This document shows positions 36,264 to 46,457 of a stretch of DNA of 64,000 bases, one piece after another. The notes under the pieces are model-generated. The model worked only from the letters and a program-made list of their open reading frames with translations. It did no database searches and was not told the DNA's origin. The stretch lies in the NCBI RefSeq assembly GCF_022811925.1, contig NZ_CP065511.1:1915501-1979500 (forward strand). The letters run 5' to 3'. Source of the stretch: Cytobacillus oceanisediminis. Its GTDB lineage: Bacteria > Bacillota > Bacilli > Bacillales > Cytobacillaceae. The position numbers and the translations under genes are program-made. Numbering within the stretch: the stretch's first letter is position 1; each line of letters begins with the position of its first letter.

Positions 36264-37898
36264 ATGGAGATTCTTAATCTCTCATTGCCGGCAACAAACC
36301 GGTTTGCAACAGATTATATTGCACAAACAGAAGAAATTATGCAGTTTTTTCACTATCGTTATAATTCCGACTCTGATTATAAAGCACGGTTAGCTGAACT
36401 GAGAGGCCGGTCGTTTATGAGAAATGAACTTTCTCAATATATTGGAGAGTTTATGGATCGATTTCCTTCTTCCCCGGCTGTTCATGACTCACTTAAGAAG
36501 CTGAAGCAAGAAAATAGTGCAGTGATTATCGGAGGGCAGCAAGCAGGAATTTTGACGGGACCTCTTTACACTATACATAAAATCATCTCAATCATAAATC
36601 TTGCAAAACAGCAGGAAAATGAGCTGGGAATCCCTGTTGTTCCTGTATTCTGGATTGCGGGGGAAGATCATGACTATCAGGAAGTAAATCATATTTTCAT
36701 CGAGAAGAATAATAAAATGGAAAAAATGACATATCCTGAAAAAGTTTTAGAGAAGAAGATGGTTTCAAATATCCCTTTGAACCGAGAAAAGTGCAGGGCA
36801 TGGGTGGAAGACATCATTGAGACTTTCGGAGAGACGAAACATACAAAAGATCTCCTTCTGACTTTAGAAGAAATTATTTTGCATTCACAAACCTATGTGG
36901 AGTTCTTTGCCGGCATTATCATGCATTTATTTAAAGAAACAGGGCTTCTTCTGGTTGATTCCGGTGACCAAAAGCTTCGCAGACTTGAAAGCAGCATTTT
37001 TGGCAAACAGATCAAAGGGTTTGAAGATATTACAAAACGTGTGAAAAGCCAGCAGCAAAATTTAGAGAATGCCGGGTTTCCAAATGCCATTGACTTAAGT
37101 GAAAATGCTGCCAACCTATTTTATTATGACGAAAAGCATAAAGAAAGAATACTTTTGGAGTTCAATCAGGAGAAAAAGGTATTTACGGGTAAGGAACACA
37201 CTCACGAGTTCACAATGAATGAGCTTCTGGAGATTGCAGAAAATCATCCCGAACGACTGAGCAATAATGTGGTGACGAGGCCCATCACCCAGGAATGCCT
37301 GTTTCCGGTTCTTTCCTTTATAGCCGGGCCTGGCGAAATTGCCTATTGGGCTGAACTAAAAATGGCATTTGAATGGTTTGGAATGAAAATGCCTCCAATT
37401 ATGCCCCGTTTAAATATCACTATCTTAGAACGTTCTGTGGAAAGTGATTTGCGAGAATTAGGACTTGATTTGCAGGGCGTGCTTGTATCTGGCACGGAAT
37501 CAGAGAAAGATGAGTATCTGAGGAGTATTAAAAATGAAAGCATAGAAGCCCAATTCCGAAAAACAAAAGCTCAAGTAAAACAAAACTATGAGCTAATCGA
37601 AGAGCTTACAATGAATGAGGTTCACGCCCTTCTACCTATGTTAAAGAAAAATGAAGATCTTTTATTAAGGCAGATAGATTTCATGGAGAATAAAATCCAG
37701 AAATCCATCCAGCAAAAACATGAAGTAATTATTATGAAATATGAAAAAGCTGAAAACTCCCTGAGGCCGGGTGGAGTTCCTCAGGAGAGAGTTTGGAATC
37801 TTCTCTATTACCTTAATAAATATGGGATGGATTTCCTTGAAGAATTTATTGATTACTCCTTTAATTTTGATGGGACACACAAAGTCATAAAAATTTAA
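36264..37898 (+). CDS. bshC: bacillithiol synthase BshC (YllA)
   Basis: BshC is assigned the last step of bacillithiol synthesis, joining cysteine to GlcN-malate. Start at ATG 36264 (MEILNLSLPATNRF) after AGAAAGGAAG; 544 residues, the usual length. Family features: IIGGQQAGILTGPLYTIHKIISII (about 88-111), VFWIAGEDHDYQEVNHIF, RPITQECLFPVLSFIAGPGEIAYWAEL, and a long coiled coil (about 405-490) before RPGGVPQERVWNLLYYLNKYG. It directly precedes the mraZ operon as in other bacilli. Confidence 0.95.
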   Translation: MEILNLSLPATNRFATDYIAQTEEIMQFFHYRYNSDSDYKARLAELRGRSFMRNELSQYIGEFMDRFPSSPAVHDSLKKLKQENSAVIIGGQQAGILTGPLYTIHKIISIINLAKQQENELGIPVVPVFWIAGEDHDYQEVNHIFIEKNNKMEKMTYPEKVLEKKMVSNIPLNREKCRAWVEDIIETFGETKHTKDLLLTLEEIILHSQTYVEFFAGIIMHLFKETGLLLVDSGDQKLRRLESSIFGKQIKGFEDITKRVKSQQQNLENAGFPNAIDLSENAANLFYYDEKHKERILLEFNQEKKVFTGKEHTHEFTMNELLEIAENHPERLSNNVVTRPITQECLFPVLSFIAGPGEIAYWAELKMAFEWFGMKMPPIMPRLNITILERSVESDLRELGLDLQGVLVSGTESEKDEYLRSIKNESIEAQFRKTKAQVKQNYELIEELTMNEVHALLPMLKKNEDLLLRQIDFMENKIQKSIQQKHEVIIMKYEKAENSLRPGGVPQERVWNLLYYLNKYGMDFLEEFIDYSFNFDGTHKVIKI

Positions 37899-37917
37899 TA
37901 TTCGCCATTATTCTTCG

Positions 37918-37949
37918 GACCTTTTCCATGCGGATGAGGTCTTTTTTTT
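37918..37949 (+). terminator. weak terminator after bshC
   Basis: GACC...GGTC with an inner TCC-ATGC-GGA stem, followed by eight T's. Confidence 0.6.
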
Positions 37950-38119
37950 GATGAAAAAAGGGTGAATTCCCTTTATCTCCTGACTATTCCACCACATGAA
38001 AATCTGTGAAAAAACAGTAAAGACTTTAAAGAAAATGTAATAAAAAGACGAACGGAAAATGGGGGAATACCTTATGGGAAGCAGGATTTTATATGAGGTG
38101 GTAGAATAATTAAAAACAT

Positions 38120-38143
38120 GTGGAGGAAAGTGGGGGATTGTGG
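38120..38143 (+). promoter_or_regulatory. putative MraZ box (three GTGG repeats at 10-bp spacing)
   Basis: GTGG occurs at 38120, 38130 and 38140, exactly one helical turn apart, as GTGGAG, GTGGGG and GTGGTA. MraZ proteins are known to bind short G-rich direct repeats with this period just upstream of their own gene. The array ends 33 bases before the mraZ start, so it likely governs the whole division cluster. Confidence 0.7.
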
Positions 38144-38175
38144 TACATTTGAGTTAGAAAGTGGGTGCAGTGGGT

Positions 38176-38607
38176 ATGTTCATGGGTGAGTTCCATCACA
38201 ACGTTGATAATAAAGGCCGTCTCATCGTGCCAGCCAAGTTTCGTGATAACTTGGGTGAAACATTTGTTTTGACACGCGGACTTGATCAATGTTTGTTTGG
38301 CTACCCCATGGATGAGTGGAGGCAGCTTGAAGAAAAATTAAAGGGCCTTCCGCTTACCAAAAAAGATGCCCGTGCATTTACCCGTTTTTTCTTTTCAGGT
38401 GCCACTGAATGTGAAATTGACAAACAAGGAAGAATAAATATTGCTTCCCCGCTTCTGCAATATGCAAAATTGGAAAAAGAATGTGTAGTGCTGGGCGTTT
38501 CCAATCGGATCGAGATATGGGGCAAAAATCTTTGGGAAGATTATTTTGCAGAATCAGAGGAATCTTTTGCTGATATTGCGGAAAACATGATTGGGTTTGA
38601 TATATAA
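38176..38607 (+). CDS. mraZ: transcriptional regulator MraZ
   Basis: MraZ is the first gene of the division and cell-wall cluster and a DNA-binding regulator of it. Start at ATG 38176 ([15 protein letters not shown]), giving 143 residues, the same length as B. subtilis MraZ. Two AbrB/SpoVT-like half-barrels are visible ([20 protein letters not shown] at about 9-28 and [21 protein letters not shown] at about 80-100), which pair into the ring-forming fold. Confidence 0.96.
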   Translation: MFMGEFHHNVDNKGRLIVPAKFRDNLGETFVLTRGLDQCLFGYPMDEWRQLEEKLKGLPLTKKDARAFTRFFFSGATECEIDKQGRINIASPLLQYAKLEKECVVLGVSNRIEIWGKNLWEDYFAESEESFADIAENMIGFDI

Positions 38608-38650
38608 TGGGAATGTTTTAGTAATATAATTTCCCATGATACAAAGATAT

Positions 38651-38695
38651 TTGTTTAGCTCCAGATGCCTATAATGCGTCTCGTGCTTCTCGGAT
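38651..38695. repeat. possible degenerate copy of the dispersed repeat
   Basis: GTTTAGCTCCAG resembles the TGTCTAGCTCCAG start of the repeat at 52747, but the rest has diverged. It lies between mraZ and rsmH, immediately before the rsmH ribosome site. Confidence 0.3.
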
Positions 38696-38718
38696 TGGAA
38701 AGGTGGATTCATACAACA

Positions 38719-39651
38719 ATGTTTGAACATACAACAGTGCTATTAAAAGAAACAGTAGAAGGCTTAAATATCCATCCTGATGGAGTGTATGTGGATTGTA
38801 CACTGGGCGGCGCAGGCCACAGTGAATTAATTCTTTCCCAGCTGTCTGAAAAGGGAAAGCTGTACGCATTTGACCAGGATGACACAGCAATTGCTCACGC
38901 AAAAGAAAAACTGGCTGAATATGGTGACAGAATTACGATCATCAAAAGTAATTTCAAGTATCTTCAGGAAGAGCTTGCAAACCTTGGTGTTTCAAAAGTA
39001 GATGGTGTTTTATATGATCTTGGCGTTTCATCACCTCAATTGGATACACCTGAAAGAGGTTTCAGCTATCATAATGATGCCCCGCTTGATATGAGAATGG
39101 ATACAGGTGCTGACATTTCCGCTTATGATGTGGTAAACAGCTGGGAATATGGTGAACTTGTGAAAATCTTCTTCAGATATGGAGAAGAGAAATTCTCGAA
39201 GCAAATTGCGAGGAAGATTGAAGCAGCCAGGGAAGTTTCCCCGATAGAAACAACAGGCCAGCTGGTTGAACTGATTAAAGAGGCAATACCTGCTCCTGCC
39301 AGACGAAAAGGCGGGCATCCCGCCAAACGTGTATTTCAGGCCATCAGAATAGCTGTTAATGATGAACTCGGTGTATTTGAGGACTCTTTGCACCAGGCTA
39401 TTGACATATTAAATCCCAATGGAAGAATCAGCGTGATTACGTTTCATTCACTGGAGGACCGGATTTGCAAAGCTGCCTTTAAAAAAGCCAGTGAAACACC
39501 AAATCTGCCTCCCGGCCTGCCGATTATTCCAGATGAATATAAACCAACCTTAAAGCTTATTAACAGAAAGCCGATTCTGCCTTCAGAAGACGAGCTGGAA
39601 CACAATAATCGTGCAAGGTCCGCTAAACTGAGAATAGCAGAGAAGCTTTAA
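38719..39651 (+). CDS. rsmH: 16S rRNA (cytosine1402-N4)-methyltransferase RsmH
   Basis: RsmH methylates C1402 in the ribosomal P site. Start at ATG 38719 ([16 protein letters not shown]); GAAAGGTGG lies rather far upstream (about 12 bases). The 310 residues contain the SAM motif [33 protein letters not shown] and the C-terminal [16 protein letters not shown]. Also called mraW; the order mraZ-rsmH-ftsL is standard. Confidence 0.97.
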   Translation: MFEHTTVLLKETVEGLNIHPDGVYVDCTLGGAGHSELILSQLSEKGKLYAFDQDDTAIAHAKEKLAEYGDRITIIKSNFKYLQEELANLGVSKVDGVLYDLGVSSPQLDTPERGFSYHNDAPLDMRMDTGADISAYDVVNSWEYGELVKIFFRYGEEKFSKQIARKIEAAREVSPIETTGQLVELIKEAIPAPARRKGGHPAKRVFQAIRIAVNDELGVFEDSLHQAIDILNPNGRISVITFHSLEDRICKAAFKKASETPNLPPGLPIIPDEYKPTLKLINRKPILPSEDELEHNNRARSAKLRIAEKL

Positions 39652-39705
39652 GTGAATACGAATACCACAGTAGAGAATAAATAAAAAATTTACAGGAGGG
39701 GAATT

Positions 39706-40071
39706 ATGAGCAATTTAGCCCGAAAAATTCAGGAAGAAAAACAATTTGATGTGCAAACCCAGCCCGTCCAGGCTCCCAGGAAATTAAAATCAAAAAAGTC
39801 ATGGCTTTCCCCCGGGGAAAAAATACTGGGACTTGCTTTCACTGGCATTGTTTGTTTTGGTGCAGTGCAAATGGTTTCAAACCAGGCAGCCATTTACGAA
39901 GTGAATAAAGAAATTCAGCAAACAGAGGAAGCAATCCAAACGCAGAATAAAGTGAATACAGATCTGAAAATGCAAGTGAGCGAATTAAGTACATACGAGC
40001 GCATTAAAGCAAAAGCTGAGGAAATGGGACTTAAATTCAGCGGAAATAATGTCAAGGTCGTGGAAGATTAA
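39706..40071 (+). CDS. ftsL: cell division protein FtsL
   Basis: A 121-residue bitopic divisome protein: a basic cytoplasmic tail, one helix (about 44-60, ILGLAFTGIVCFGAVQMV) and an extracellular coiled coil (about 65-105) that pairs with DivIC and DivIB. ACAGGAGGGGAATT precedes the ATG. Its TAA overlaps the pbpB ATG by one base. Confidence 0.94.
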   Translation: MSNLARKIQEEKQFDVQTQPVQAPRKLKSKKSWLSPGEKILGLAFTGIVCFGAVQMVSNQAAIYEVNKEIQQTEEAIQTQNKVNTDLKMQVSELSTYERIKAKAEEMGLKFSGNNVKVVED

Positions 40072-42293
40072 TGAAGAAACAGCCAAATATCAATTTTGGA
40101 GCAGCGATATTATTTTTAATATTCAGCCTGCTCTTTTTTGTATTAATTTTCCGCTTTGTTTCCATTCAGGTTACAGGTGAAGCAGCGGGACATGCACTTG
40201 CAGCAAAAGCTCAGCAAAAATATGAACGTGAAAAGACAATTCAAGCCAAAAGGGGTACTATTTATGACCGCAATGGTGAAGTCATTGCCGAGGATACTAT
40301 TTCCTACAAGCTTGTAGCAATCCTCGATAAAAGCATGAAGCCGGATTATGTGAAAGACCCTGAAGAAACAGCAGCGGCACTTTCAAAAGCTATTGATCTG
40401 GAAGAGTCGGATATATATAGGATCCTAACGAAGAAAACAAAAGATGGGGAAACGCCATTCCAGGTGGAATTTGGTAAAGAGGGGCGCGATCTTCCGTTAA
40501 AGACAAAAAGAGAAATTGAAGATATGAAATTACCGGGGATTACATTCATAACTGATTCCAAACGGTTCTACCCAAATGGGGTCTTCGCCTCACATTTAGT
40601 CGGATATGTAGAAAAGAAAAAATCGAAGACGAATAAAACCGATACAGTAGGGATGCTGGGCCTTGAACAGAGTTTGAATGATGTGCTCACAGGAAAAGAT
40701 GGAAAGTTCAGCTATGAAAGCGATATATGGGGCTATCTCCTCCCAAATGGAGATCAAAAAATCCAGCCGGCTCAAAATGGTAAAGATGTGTATTTGACAA
40801 TCGATAAAAAGATCCAGACTTTCCTCGAAGATTCCATGAATAAAGTAGACGAAGAGTATAAGCCGAAAAAGATGGTTGCTGTAGTCGCGGATGCCAAAAC
40901 GGGTGAGATTTTGGCAATGGGACAGAGGCCATCCTTTCATCCGAAAACAAAGGAAGGCATTGAAGAGACGTGGCATAATGAAGTGATCGAAAACTCATTT
41001 GAGCCCGGCTCCACTATGAAGATCTTTACCTTGGCTGCAGCCATTGAGGAGGGAGAATTTGATCCGAATGAATGGTATAAATCAGGAAGTTATAAAGTAA
41101 CAGAAAACTCACCTGCTATACGCGACCATAACCAGGGACGGGGCTGGGGCTCCATTACTTATCTTGAAGGCGTTCAGCGTTCGTCGAACGTGGCTTTTGC
41201 TAAAATAGTTAAAGAGAAGCTTGGTTATGAAAAATACAGGGAATATATAACAAAGTTTGGATTTGAAAATCCAACTGGAATTGACCTGCCGAATGAAACA
41301 GGCGGAAAAATCGCTTACGAGTGGCCGCTTGATAAGGTAACGACCGGATTCGGACAAGGTTCTGCCATTACGCCAATTCAGCAGGTACAGGCAGCTACTG
41401 CCATTGCAAATGACGGAAAAATGATGCAGCCTCATGTGATCAGCAGTATTTTTGATGGTGATAAAAATGAAGTCTTAAAAAAAACAAAGCCGGAAGTGAA
41501 GGGGAATCCAATCTCAGCAGAAACGGCCAAGAAAACCAGGGATATCCTGGAAACGGTTGTGTCTTCTGAAAACGGAACGGGCTACAAAAGGTATAATATT
41601 GAGGGCTACGAGGTTGCCGGAAAAACGGGGACTGCCCAAATCCCTGACCCAAATGGCGGGGGATATTTAACGGGACATGAAAATTTTATCTTCTCCTTTT
41701 TAGGCATGGCGCCAAAAGATGATCCTGAACTGATCATCTATGTAGCGGTCCAGCAGCCGGATATTGATCTCAGTACAAACGGTGCTGAGCCGGTTGCCAA
41801 GATTTTTACACCGGTTATGAAAAGCAGTCTTCAATATTTAAATATCGAGCCGGCAAAGGAACTAAAGGCAAACTCTGAACAAGCACCTGAAGTGGAAGGG
41901 AAAACAGTTCAGGAAGCAAAGGCAGAATTGAAAAAGTCCGGTTTCGAAGCTATTGTACTGGGAAAGGGAAGCAAGGTTGAAAGACAGGTCCCTGGAAATA
42001 TGTACAATTTGCTGGAAGGAGAACGAGTAATCTTAAAGACGGAAGGCGAGTTAACGGTGCCTGATATGAATGGATGGTCGCTAAGGGACGTTATGAAGGT
42101 GGCAAAGCTTGCTGACTTAAAGCTGAATACTGTAGGAAGCGGATATGTGGTGAAGCAAAATCTGAAGGCTGGTTCTGCACTCAGGGAAGGTGACTATTTA
42201 ATCGTCGAACTTGAGCCGCCTGCAGAGAAATATAATGAGGAAAACCTGGAATCAGAAGAGCAGCAGGAAGAAGAGGAAGCAGTGCTGGATTAA
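40071..42293 (+). CDS. pbpB: penicillin-binding protein 2B (division transpeptidase)
   Basis: The division-specific class B PBP that crosslinks septal peptidoglycan (FtsI role). It is 740 residues long: one N-terminal helix (about 10-32), a dimerisation/pedestal domain (RGTIYDRNGEVIAE at 61-74), and a transpeptidase domain with active Ser314 (STMK), SSN at 371-373 and KTGT at 518-521. Two PASTA domains follow (about 605-670 and 672-735) and an acidic tail. The gene overlaps ftsL by one base. Confidence 0.97.
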   Translation: MKKQPNINFGAAILFLIFSLLFFVLIFRFVSIQVTGEAAGHALAAKAQQKYEREKTIQAKRGTIYDRNGEVIAEDTISYKLVAILDKSMKPDYVKDPEETAAALSKAIDLEESDIYRILTKKTKDGETPFQVEFGKEGRDLPLKTKREIEDMKLPGITFITDSKRFYPNGVFASHLVGYVEKKKSKTNKTDTVGMLGLEQSLNDVLTGKDGKFSYESDIWGYLLPNGDQKIQPAQNGKDVYLTIDKKIQTFLEDSMNKVDEEYKPKKMVAVVADAKTGEILAMGQRPSFHPKTKEGIEETWHNEVIENSFEPGSTMKIFTLAAAIEEGEFDPNEWYKSGSYKVTENSPAIRDHNQGRGWGSITYLEGVQRSSNVAFAKIVKEKLGYEKYREYITKFGFENPTGIDLPNETGGKIAYEWPLDKVTTGFGQGSAITPIQQVQAATAIANDGKMMQPHVISSIFDGDKNEVLKKTKPEVKGNPISAETAKKTRDILETVVSSENGTGYKRYNIEGYEVAGKTGTAQIPDPNGGGYLTGHENFIFSFLGMAPKDDPELIIYVAVQQPDIDLSTNGAEPVAKIFTPVMKSSLQYLNIEPAKELKANSEQAPEVEGKTVQEAKAELKKSGFEAIVLGKGSKVERQVPGNMYNLLEGERVILKTEGELTVPDMNGWSLRDVMKVAKLADLKLNTVGSGYVVKQNLKAGSALREGDYLIVELEPPAEKYNEENLESEEQQEEEEAVLD

Positions 42294-42296
42294 ATT

Positions 42297-42330
42297 AGAA
42301 CGTACTGCCGGATGAGCGGCAGTGCGTTCT
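42297..42330 (+). terminator. hairpin between pbpB and spoVD
   Basis: AGAACGTACTGCCG and CGGCAGTGCGTTCT pair (one mismatch) around GATGAG. There is no T-run, so it may only partly terminate, which would separate vegetative pbpB from sporulation spoVD expression. Confidence 0.65.
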
Positions 42331-42390
42331 ATTCATTTATGTACAAGCATATATTGGAACGAGCCATAATCTAAGGAGGTTCGTCCGTAC

Positions 42391-44307
42391 ATGCGTGTTT
42401 CAAATGTAACCGTTCGAAAACGGCTGACTGTAGCGTTGTTTGTTGGTATTCTCGTTTTTTTTATTATTGATTTGCGTCTTGGATATGTTCAATTCTTTCT
42501 GGGGAATTTGCTTACAGATGGCGCAAAGGAACTATGGAGCAGAGACATCCCTTTTGAACCGGAAAGAGGAGAAATCGTCGACCGCAACGGTGTTCCGCTG
42601 GCTACGAATGTCAGTGCCCCAACTGTTTATGTTGTACCCAGGCAAATAAAAGATCCTGCTGATGCTGCAGAGAAATTGGGTGCAGTGCTGAATATGTCAA
42701 AAGAAAAAGCTTACCAGCTTATCACAAAAAGAGAATCAAGTGTTAAAATTCCTGAAGGCCGAAAAATTTCCCATGAAAAAGCGAAAGAAATCCGTGCTCT
42801 GGAAATTGAAGGCATCTACATTGGAGAAGATTCAAAACGCCATTATCCTTTCGGGAATTATCTCTCGCATGTTTTGGGGTTTTCGGGAATTGATAATCAG
42901 GGTCTTATGGGTCTTGAATTATATTATGATGAAGAACTAAAAGGAAAAAAAGGGTCAGTTAAGTTTTATGCGAATGCAAAGGGAGAACGGATGAACGATA
43001 TGGCGGATGACTACAAGCCGCCGGTTGATGGAATGGATTTAAAGCTCACTATCGATTCAAAGATTCAGACAATCGTAGAAAGGGAACTTGATATTGCCCA
43101 GGCTGAATACAACCCTGATGGAATAATAGCAATTGCCATGAATCCGAATAACGGGGAAGTTCTTGCCATGGCCAGCAGGCCCGATTTTGACCCTGCGAAT
43201 TTCAGGAATGTACCCCCGGAAATTTACAACCGCAACCTGCCAATCTGGAGTACATACGAGCCTGGTTCCACATTCAAAATCATCACTCTGGCAGCTGCGT
43301 TAGAAGAAGGCAAAGTAGACTTGGAAAGGGATCATTTCCATGACCCGGGATCTGTTGAAGTTGGCGGTGCCAGACTAAGATGCTGGAAAAAGGGCGGCCA
43401 TGGCAGCCAGACTTATCTGGAAGTAGTCCAGAATTCCTGTAACCCTGGTTTTGTAGAGCTGGGTGAGCGATTAGGCAAAGAAAAACTGTTTAAATATATC
43501 CGTGACTTTGGGTTCGGAGAAAAGACCGGCATCGATCTGCAGGGAGAAGGGAAAGGGATTCTATTTAATCTCGATCGGGTTGGCCCTGTTGAGCAGGCAA
43601 CTACTGCTTTTGGACAGGGAGTTTCCGTGACCCCAATTCAGCAGGTAGCAGCCATTTCGGCTGCCGTTAATGGCGGAACATTATATACCCCTTATATAGC
43701 CAAAGAACTAATTAATCCGGCTACCGGAGAAATACTGATGAAAAAATCACCTGATGCAAAGAGAAAAGTAATCTCAAAGGAAACATCAGATGAAATTCGA
43801 AAAGCGCTTGAATCAGTTGTGGCAAAAGGATCAGGAAAAAAGGCATTTGTCGACGGGTACCGTGTAGGCGGTAAAACTGGGACTGCACAAAAAGCGCAAA
43901 ATGGCCGGTACCTGGAAAATAACCATATAGTATCATTTATAGGATTTGCACCTGCTGATGATCCGCAGCTTGTTGTTTATGTGGCTGTGGATAATCCAAA
44001 AGGAACGATTCAATTTGGCGGCGTAGTTGCTGCACCGATTGTAGGGGAGATCATGGGGGACAGCTTGCGGGCCATGGGAGTAAAGCCGCGGAAAAATCAA
44101 ATTGAAAAAGAGCTGACATGGATGGATTCCCCAATGATAGAAGTTCCTGATATGGTCGGCCTGACAAAGAAGGATCTGGGGGAGCTCTATCTTAACCTGA
44201 AAATTGATGCGAGCGGCACAGGAAATACAGTGGTCAAGCAAACGCCTCAGCCTGGCATCAAGCTAAAAGAAGGGTCAACGATCCGGCTGTATTTTGACGA
44301 CAAATAA
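42391..44307 (+). CDS. spoVD: stage V sporulation protein D (spore cortex transpeptidase)
   Basis: A class B PBP needed for cortex peptidoglycan synthesis, working with SpoVE. Its 638 residues show one N-terminal helix (about 11-34), the pedestal motif RGEIVDRNGVPLA, active Ser293 (STFK), SCN at 349-351, and KTGTAQ near 492, plus a single C-terminal PASTA domain (about 580-637), one fewer than PBP2B. CTAAGGAGGTTCGTCC precedes the ATG. Confidence 0.96.
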   Translation: MRVSNVTVRKRLTVALFVGILVFFIIDLRLGYVQFFLGNLLTDGAKELWSRDIPFEPERGEIVDRNGVPLATNVSAPTVYVVPRQIKDPADAAEKLGAVLNMSKEKAYQLITKRESSVKIPEGRKISHEKAKEIRALEIEGIYIGEDSKRHYPFGNYLSHVLGFSGIDNQGLMGLELYYDEELKGKKGSVKFYANAKGERMNDMADDYKPPVDGMDLKLTIDSKIQTIVERELDIAQAEYNPDGIIAIAMNPNNGEVLAMASRPDFDPANFRNVPPEIYNRNLPIWSTYEPGSTFKIITLAAALEEGKVDLERDHFHDPGSVEVGGARLRCWKKGGHGSQTYLEVVQNSCNPGFVELGERLGKEKLFKYIRDFGFGEKTGIDLQGEGKGILFNLDRVGPVEQATTAFGQGVSVTPIQQVAAISAAVNGGTLYTPYIAKELINPATGEILMKKSPDAKRKVISKETSDEIRKALESVVAKGSGKKAFVDGYRVGGKTGTAQKAQNGRYLENNHIVSFIGFAPADDPQLVVYVAVDNPKGTIQFGGVVAAPIVGEIMGDSLRAMGVKPRKNQIEKELTWMDSPMIEVPDMVGLTKKDLGELYLNLKIDASGTGNTVVKQTPQPGIKLKEGSTIRLYFDDK

Positions 44308-44317
44308 GAATAGAACT

Positions 44318-44354
44318 GAGGGCGGCATCATCCTGCGCCGCCTGAATTTTTTTG
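44318..44354 (+). terminator. terminator after spoVD
   Basis: GGCGGC (44321) and GCCGCC (44337) pair, followed by a T-run. Confidence 0.75.
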
Positions 44355-44543
44355 TTTGTAAGGAAACCGCAACATACTTTCTGGGTTTGGGTTCTATATA
44401 TTAAATAGCTAAAAAAGCAATTATCATGTACAATATATATCGCCATCATTTAGAATGTTAGTTTAAGAATTTAAAAATGAATATGACCAGAGGCATTAAA
44501 AAAGGATTAGATTGTTCTGTTTAACACGAGAGGATTGGTAGAC

Positions 44544-46004
44544 ATGGAATTACATAAATTGCTGCGATTTTTGCAGCCTTATATGACTTATAAAGGGGAA
44601 AACCCGGAAATCACAGCGATTGTTAACGATAACCGGAAAGTTACACCTGGAAGTCTGTTTGTTTGTATTGAGGGGTATACGGTGGATGGCCATGACTTTG
44701 CAGCTTCTGCTGCTGAAAAAGGTGCAGCAGCTGTCATTGCCCAAAAAGAATTGAATTTGGATATCCCAGTTATAGTGGTAAAGAATACAAAACGGGCCAT
44801 GGCCGTGCTGGCTGATGCTTTTTATGGACAGCCGAGCAAGCAGCTTCATTTAATTGGCATAACAGGCACTAATGGCAAAACAACAACAAGCCATTTAATA
44901 GAGAAAATCCTTGCCGATGCAGGAAGGAAGACGGGCTTAATTGGCACGATGTATACGAAGATTGCCGATGAAACCTTTGAAGTGAAAAATACCACTCCTG
45001 AAAGTTTGACTCTGCAAAGTACATTTAGAAAAATGGCAGATGCAGGTGTAGATTCAGCCGTAATGGAAGTGTCTTCGCATGCACTTGATGAAGGGCGCGT
45101 TCATGGCTGTGATTTTAATATAGCCGTATTTACAAACCTGACTCAGGATCATCTGGATTATCACAAAACAATGGATGAATACAGGAGAGCAAAAGGGCTG
45201 CTTTTTGCCCAGCTCGGAAGCGCCTATAATCATGGAGAGCCGAAGTATGCCATTTTAAATTCAGATGACTCTGCTTCTGCAGAATATGAAAAATCGACGG
45301 CTGCTCATGTCATTTCCTATGGGATTGATCAGGAAGCTGACATTCGGGCAATTAATATTCAGATGACTGCTGGCGGTACGGAATTTGACTTAATCTCTCC
45401 ATTCGGGAAGCATAAGATTTCTCTGAAAATGATAGGCAAGTTTAGCATCTATAATGTTCTTGCCAGTATAGGTGCAGGAATCGCTTCAGGAATATCAATC
45501 TCGCAAATCATCAAATCTGCTGAAGAAGTTAAAGGTGTAGCAGGCAGATTTGAAACCGTAGATGCAGGTCAGGATTTTTCTGTGATTGTTGATTATTCAC
45601 ACACTCCGGACAGCCTGAAAAATGCTTTGGAAACGGTAAAGCAATTTGCCCTGAACCGCATTTTTGCCATCGTGGGATGCGGAGGAGACAGAGACAGGTC
45701 CAAGCGGCCGCTAATGGCTGAAATTGCATGCCAGTACAGTACAGACCCGATCTTTACTTCTGATAATCCCCGAAGTGAAGACCCGATCCAAATCCTGAGG
45801 GATATGGAAGAGGGAGTAAAAGGTGAAAGTTATAAAACAATCGCCGATCGAAAAGAGGCCATTCACTATGCGGTGAAAAATGCCAGTAAAGGAGACGTTA
45901 TTTTAATAGCTGGCAAGGGTCATGAGACATATCAGCAGGTAGGGAACCAGGTTTTCGACTTTGATGACCGCCTTGTCGCAAAAGAGGCTATAGAGGAGCG
46001 ATAA
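44544..46004 (+). CDS. murE: UDP-N-acetylmuramoyl-tripeptide synthetase MurE (meso-DAP type)
   Basis: MurE adds the third residue of the peptidoglycan stem peptide. Start at ATG 44544 ([10 protein letters not shown]), nine bases after GAGAGGA; 486 residues. Domains: the N-terminal UDP-binding domain (to about 95), the ATP-binding central domain with GTNGKTTT (108-115), and the C-terminal domain. DNPR at 407-410 is the residue pattern that selects meso-diaminopimelate, so the wall is A1gamma type like B. subtilis. The next gene starts two bases after its stop. Confidence 0.97.
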   Translation: MELHKLLRFLQPYMTYKGENPEITAIVNDNRKVTPGSLFVCIEGYTVDGHDFAASAAEKGAAAVIAQKELNLDIPVIVVKNTKRAMAVLADAFYGQPSKQLHLIGITGTNGKTTTSHLIEKILADAGRKTGLIGTMYTKIADETFEVKNTTPESLTLQSTFRKMADAGVDSAVMEVSSHALDEGRVHGCDFNIAVFTNLTQDHLDYHKTMDEYRRAKGLLFAQLGSAYNHGEPKYAILNSDDSASAEYEKSTAAHVISYGIDQEADIRAINIQMTAGGTEFDLISPFGKHKISLKMIGKFSIYNVLASIGAGIASGISISQIIKSAEEVKGVAGRFETVDAGQDFSVIVDYSHTPDSLKNALETVKQFALNRIFAIVGCGGDRDRSKRPLMAEIACQYSTDPIFTSDNPRSEDPIQILRDMEEGVKGESYKTIADRKEAIHYAVKNASKGDVILIAGKGHETYQQVGNQVFDFDDRLVAKEAIEER

Positions 46005-46005
46005 A

Positions 46006-46455
46006 ATGTATTTGACGTATCGGGATTTAGCGGAACTGTTTCCGGCCGTAAAAGGGATAAAGGATAATGAGCTGGAATTTCATACGGTCGCTTCGTCCTC
46101 TTCCGCCCTGCAGCCAAAAGGAATTTATATTCCTTTTGGAGAGGCCGAAAACCTGAAAGAAGCTATTGAAAAAGGGGCTGTTGCTGCTCTCTGGCATGAG
46201 AATGCCAAGACGCCGGCATATACCCCGAATCATTTCCCTATTTTTTATACAAACGACTTAACGAAAGGCTTAAAGGACATCATGAAATTATATATAGAAA
46301 AATTAAGCAAATCAGAAGAAAACATGAACACAACTAATTTCCTTATTTCAGGTGAAAAAAGTCTTAAAGAAAACGAAGCAACATATGATATTGCTGTGAT
46401 GGCTGAAAGATTAGCGGAAGCTGCAGGAAATGACAAGCAGGAAAGGAGGGGATAA
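46006..46455 (+). CDS. orphan Mur ligase N-domain-like protein between murE and mraY
   Basis: A 149-residue protein that resembles only the N-terminal UDP-binding domain of Mur ligases: [36 protein letters not shown] parallels the MurE segment [18 protein letters not shown]...[11 protein letters not shown]. The P-loop and C-terminal domains are absent; instead it ends in a polar tail. It starts two bases after murE with GAGGAGCGATAAA as ribosome site and ends just before mraY, so it is tightly embedded in the operon and probably expressed. It could be a remnant of murF, which is often in this slot in other bacteria, or a small binding protein. The low conservation of the tail leaves this open. 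Confidence 0.65.
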   Translation: MYLTYRDLAELFPAVKGIKDNELEFHTVASSSSALQPKGIYIPFGEAENLKEAIEKGAVAALWHENAKTPAYTPNHFPIFYTNDLTKGLKDIMKLYIEKLSKSEENMNTTNFLISGEKSLKENEATYDIAVMAERLAEAAGNDKQERRG

Positions 46456-46457
46456 GT

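Noticed and set aside
42340..42385. Sigma-E promoter for spoVD (GCATATA and CATAATCT)
   Set aside because: Spacing is 11 instead of about 14 bases and the predicted start would lie on the ribosome site.
44535..46455. Frameshifted or split murF after murE
   Set aside because: The bases after 46455 are mraY with a proper start, so no room exists for the rest of a murF; the orphan is reported as its own gene instead.
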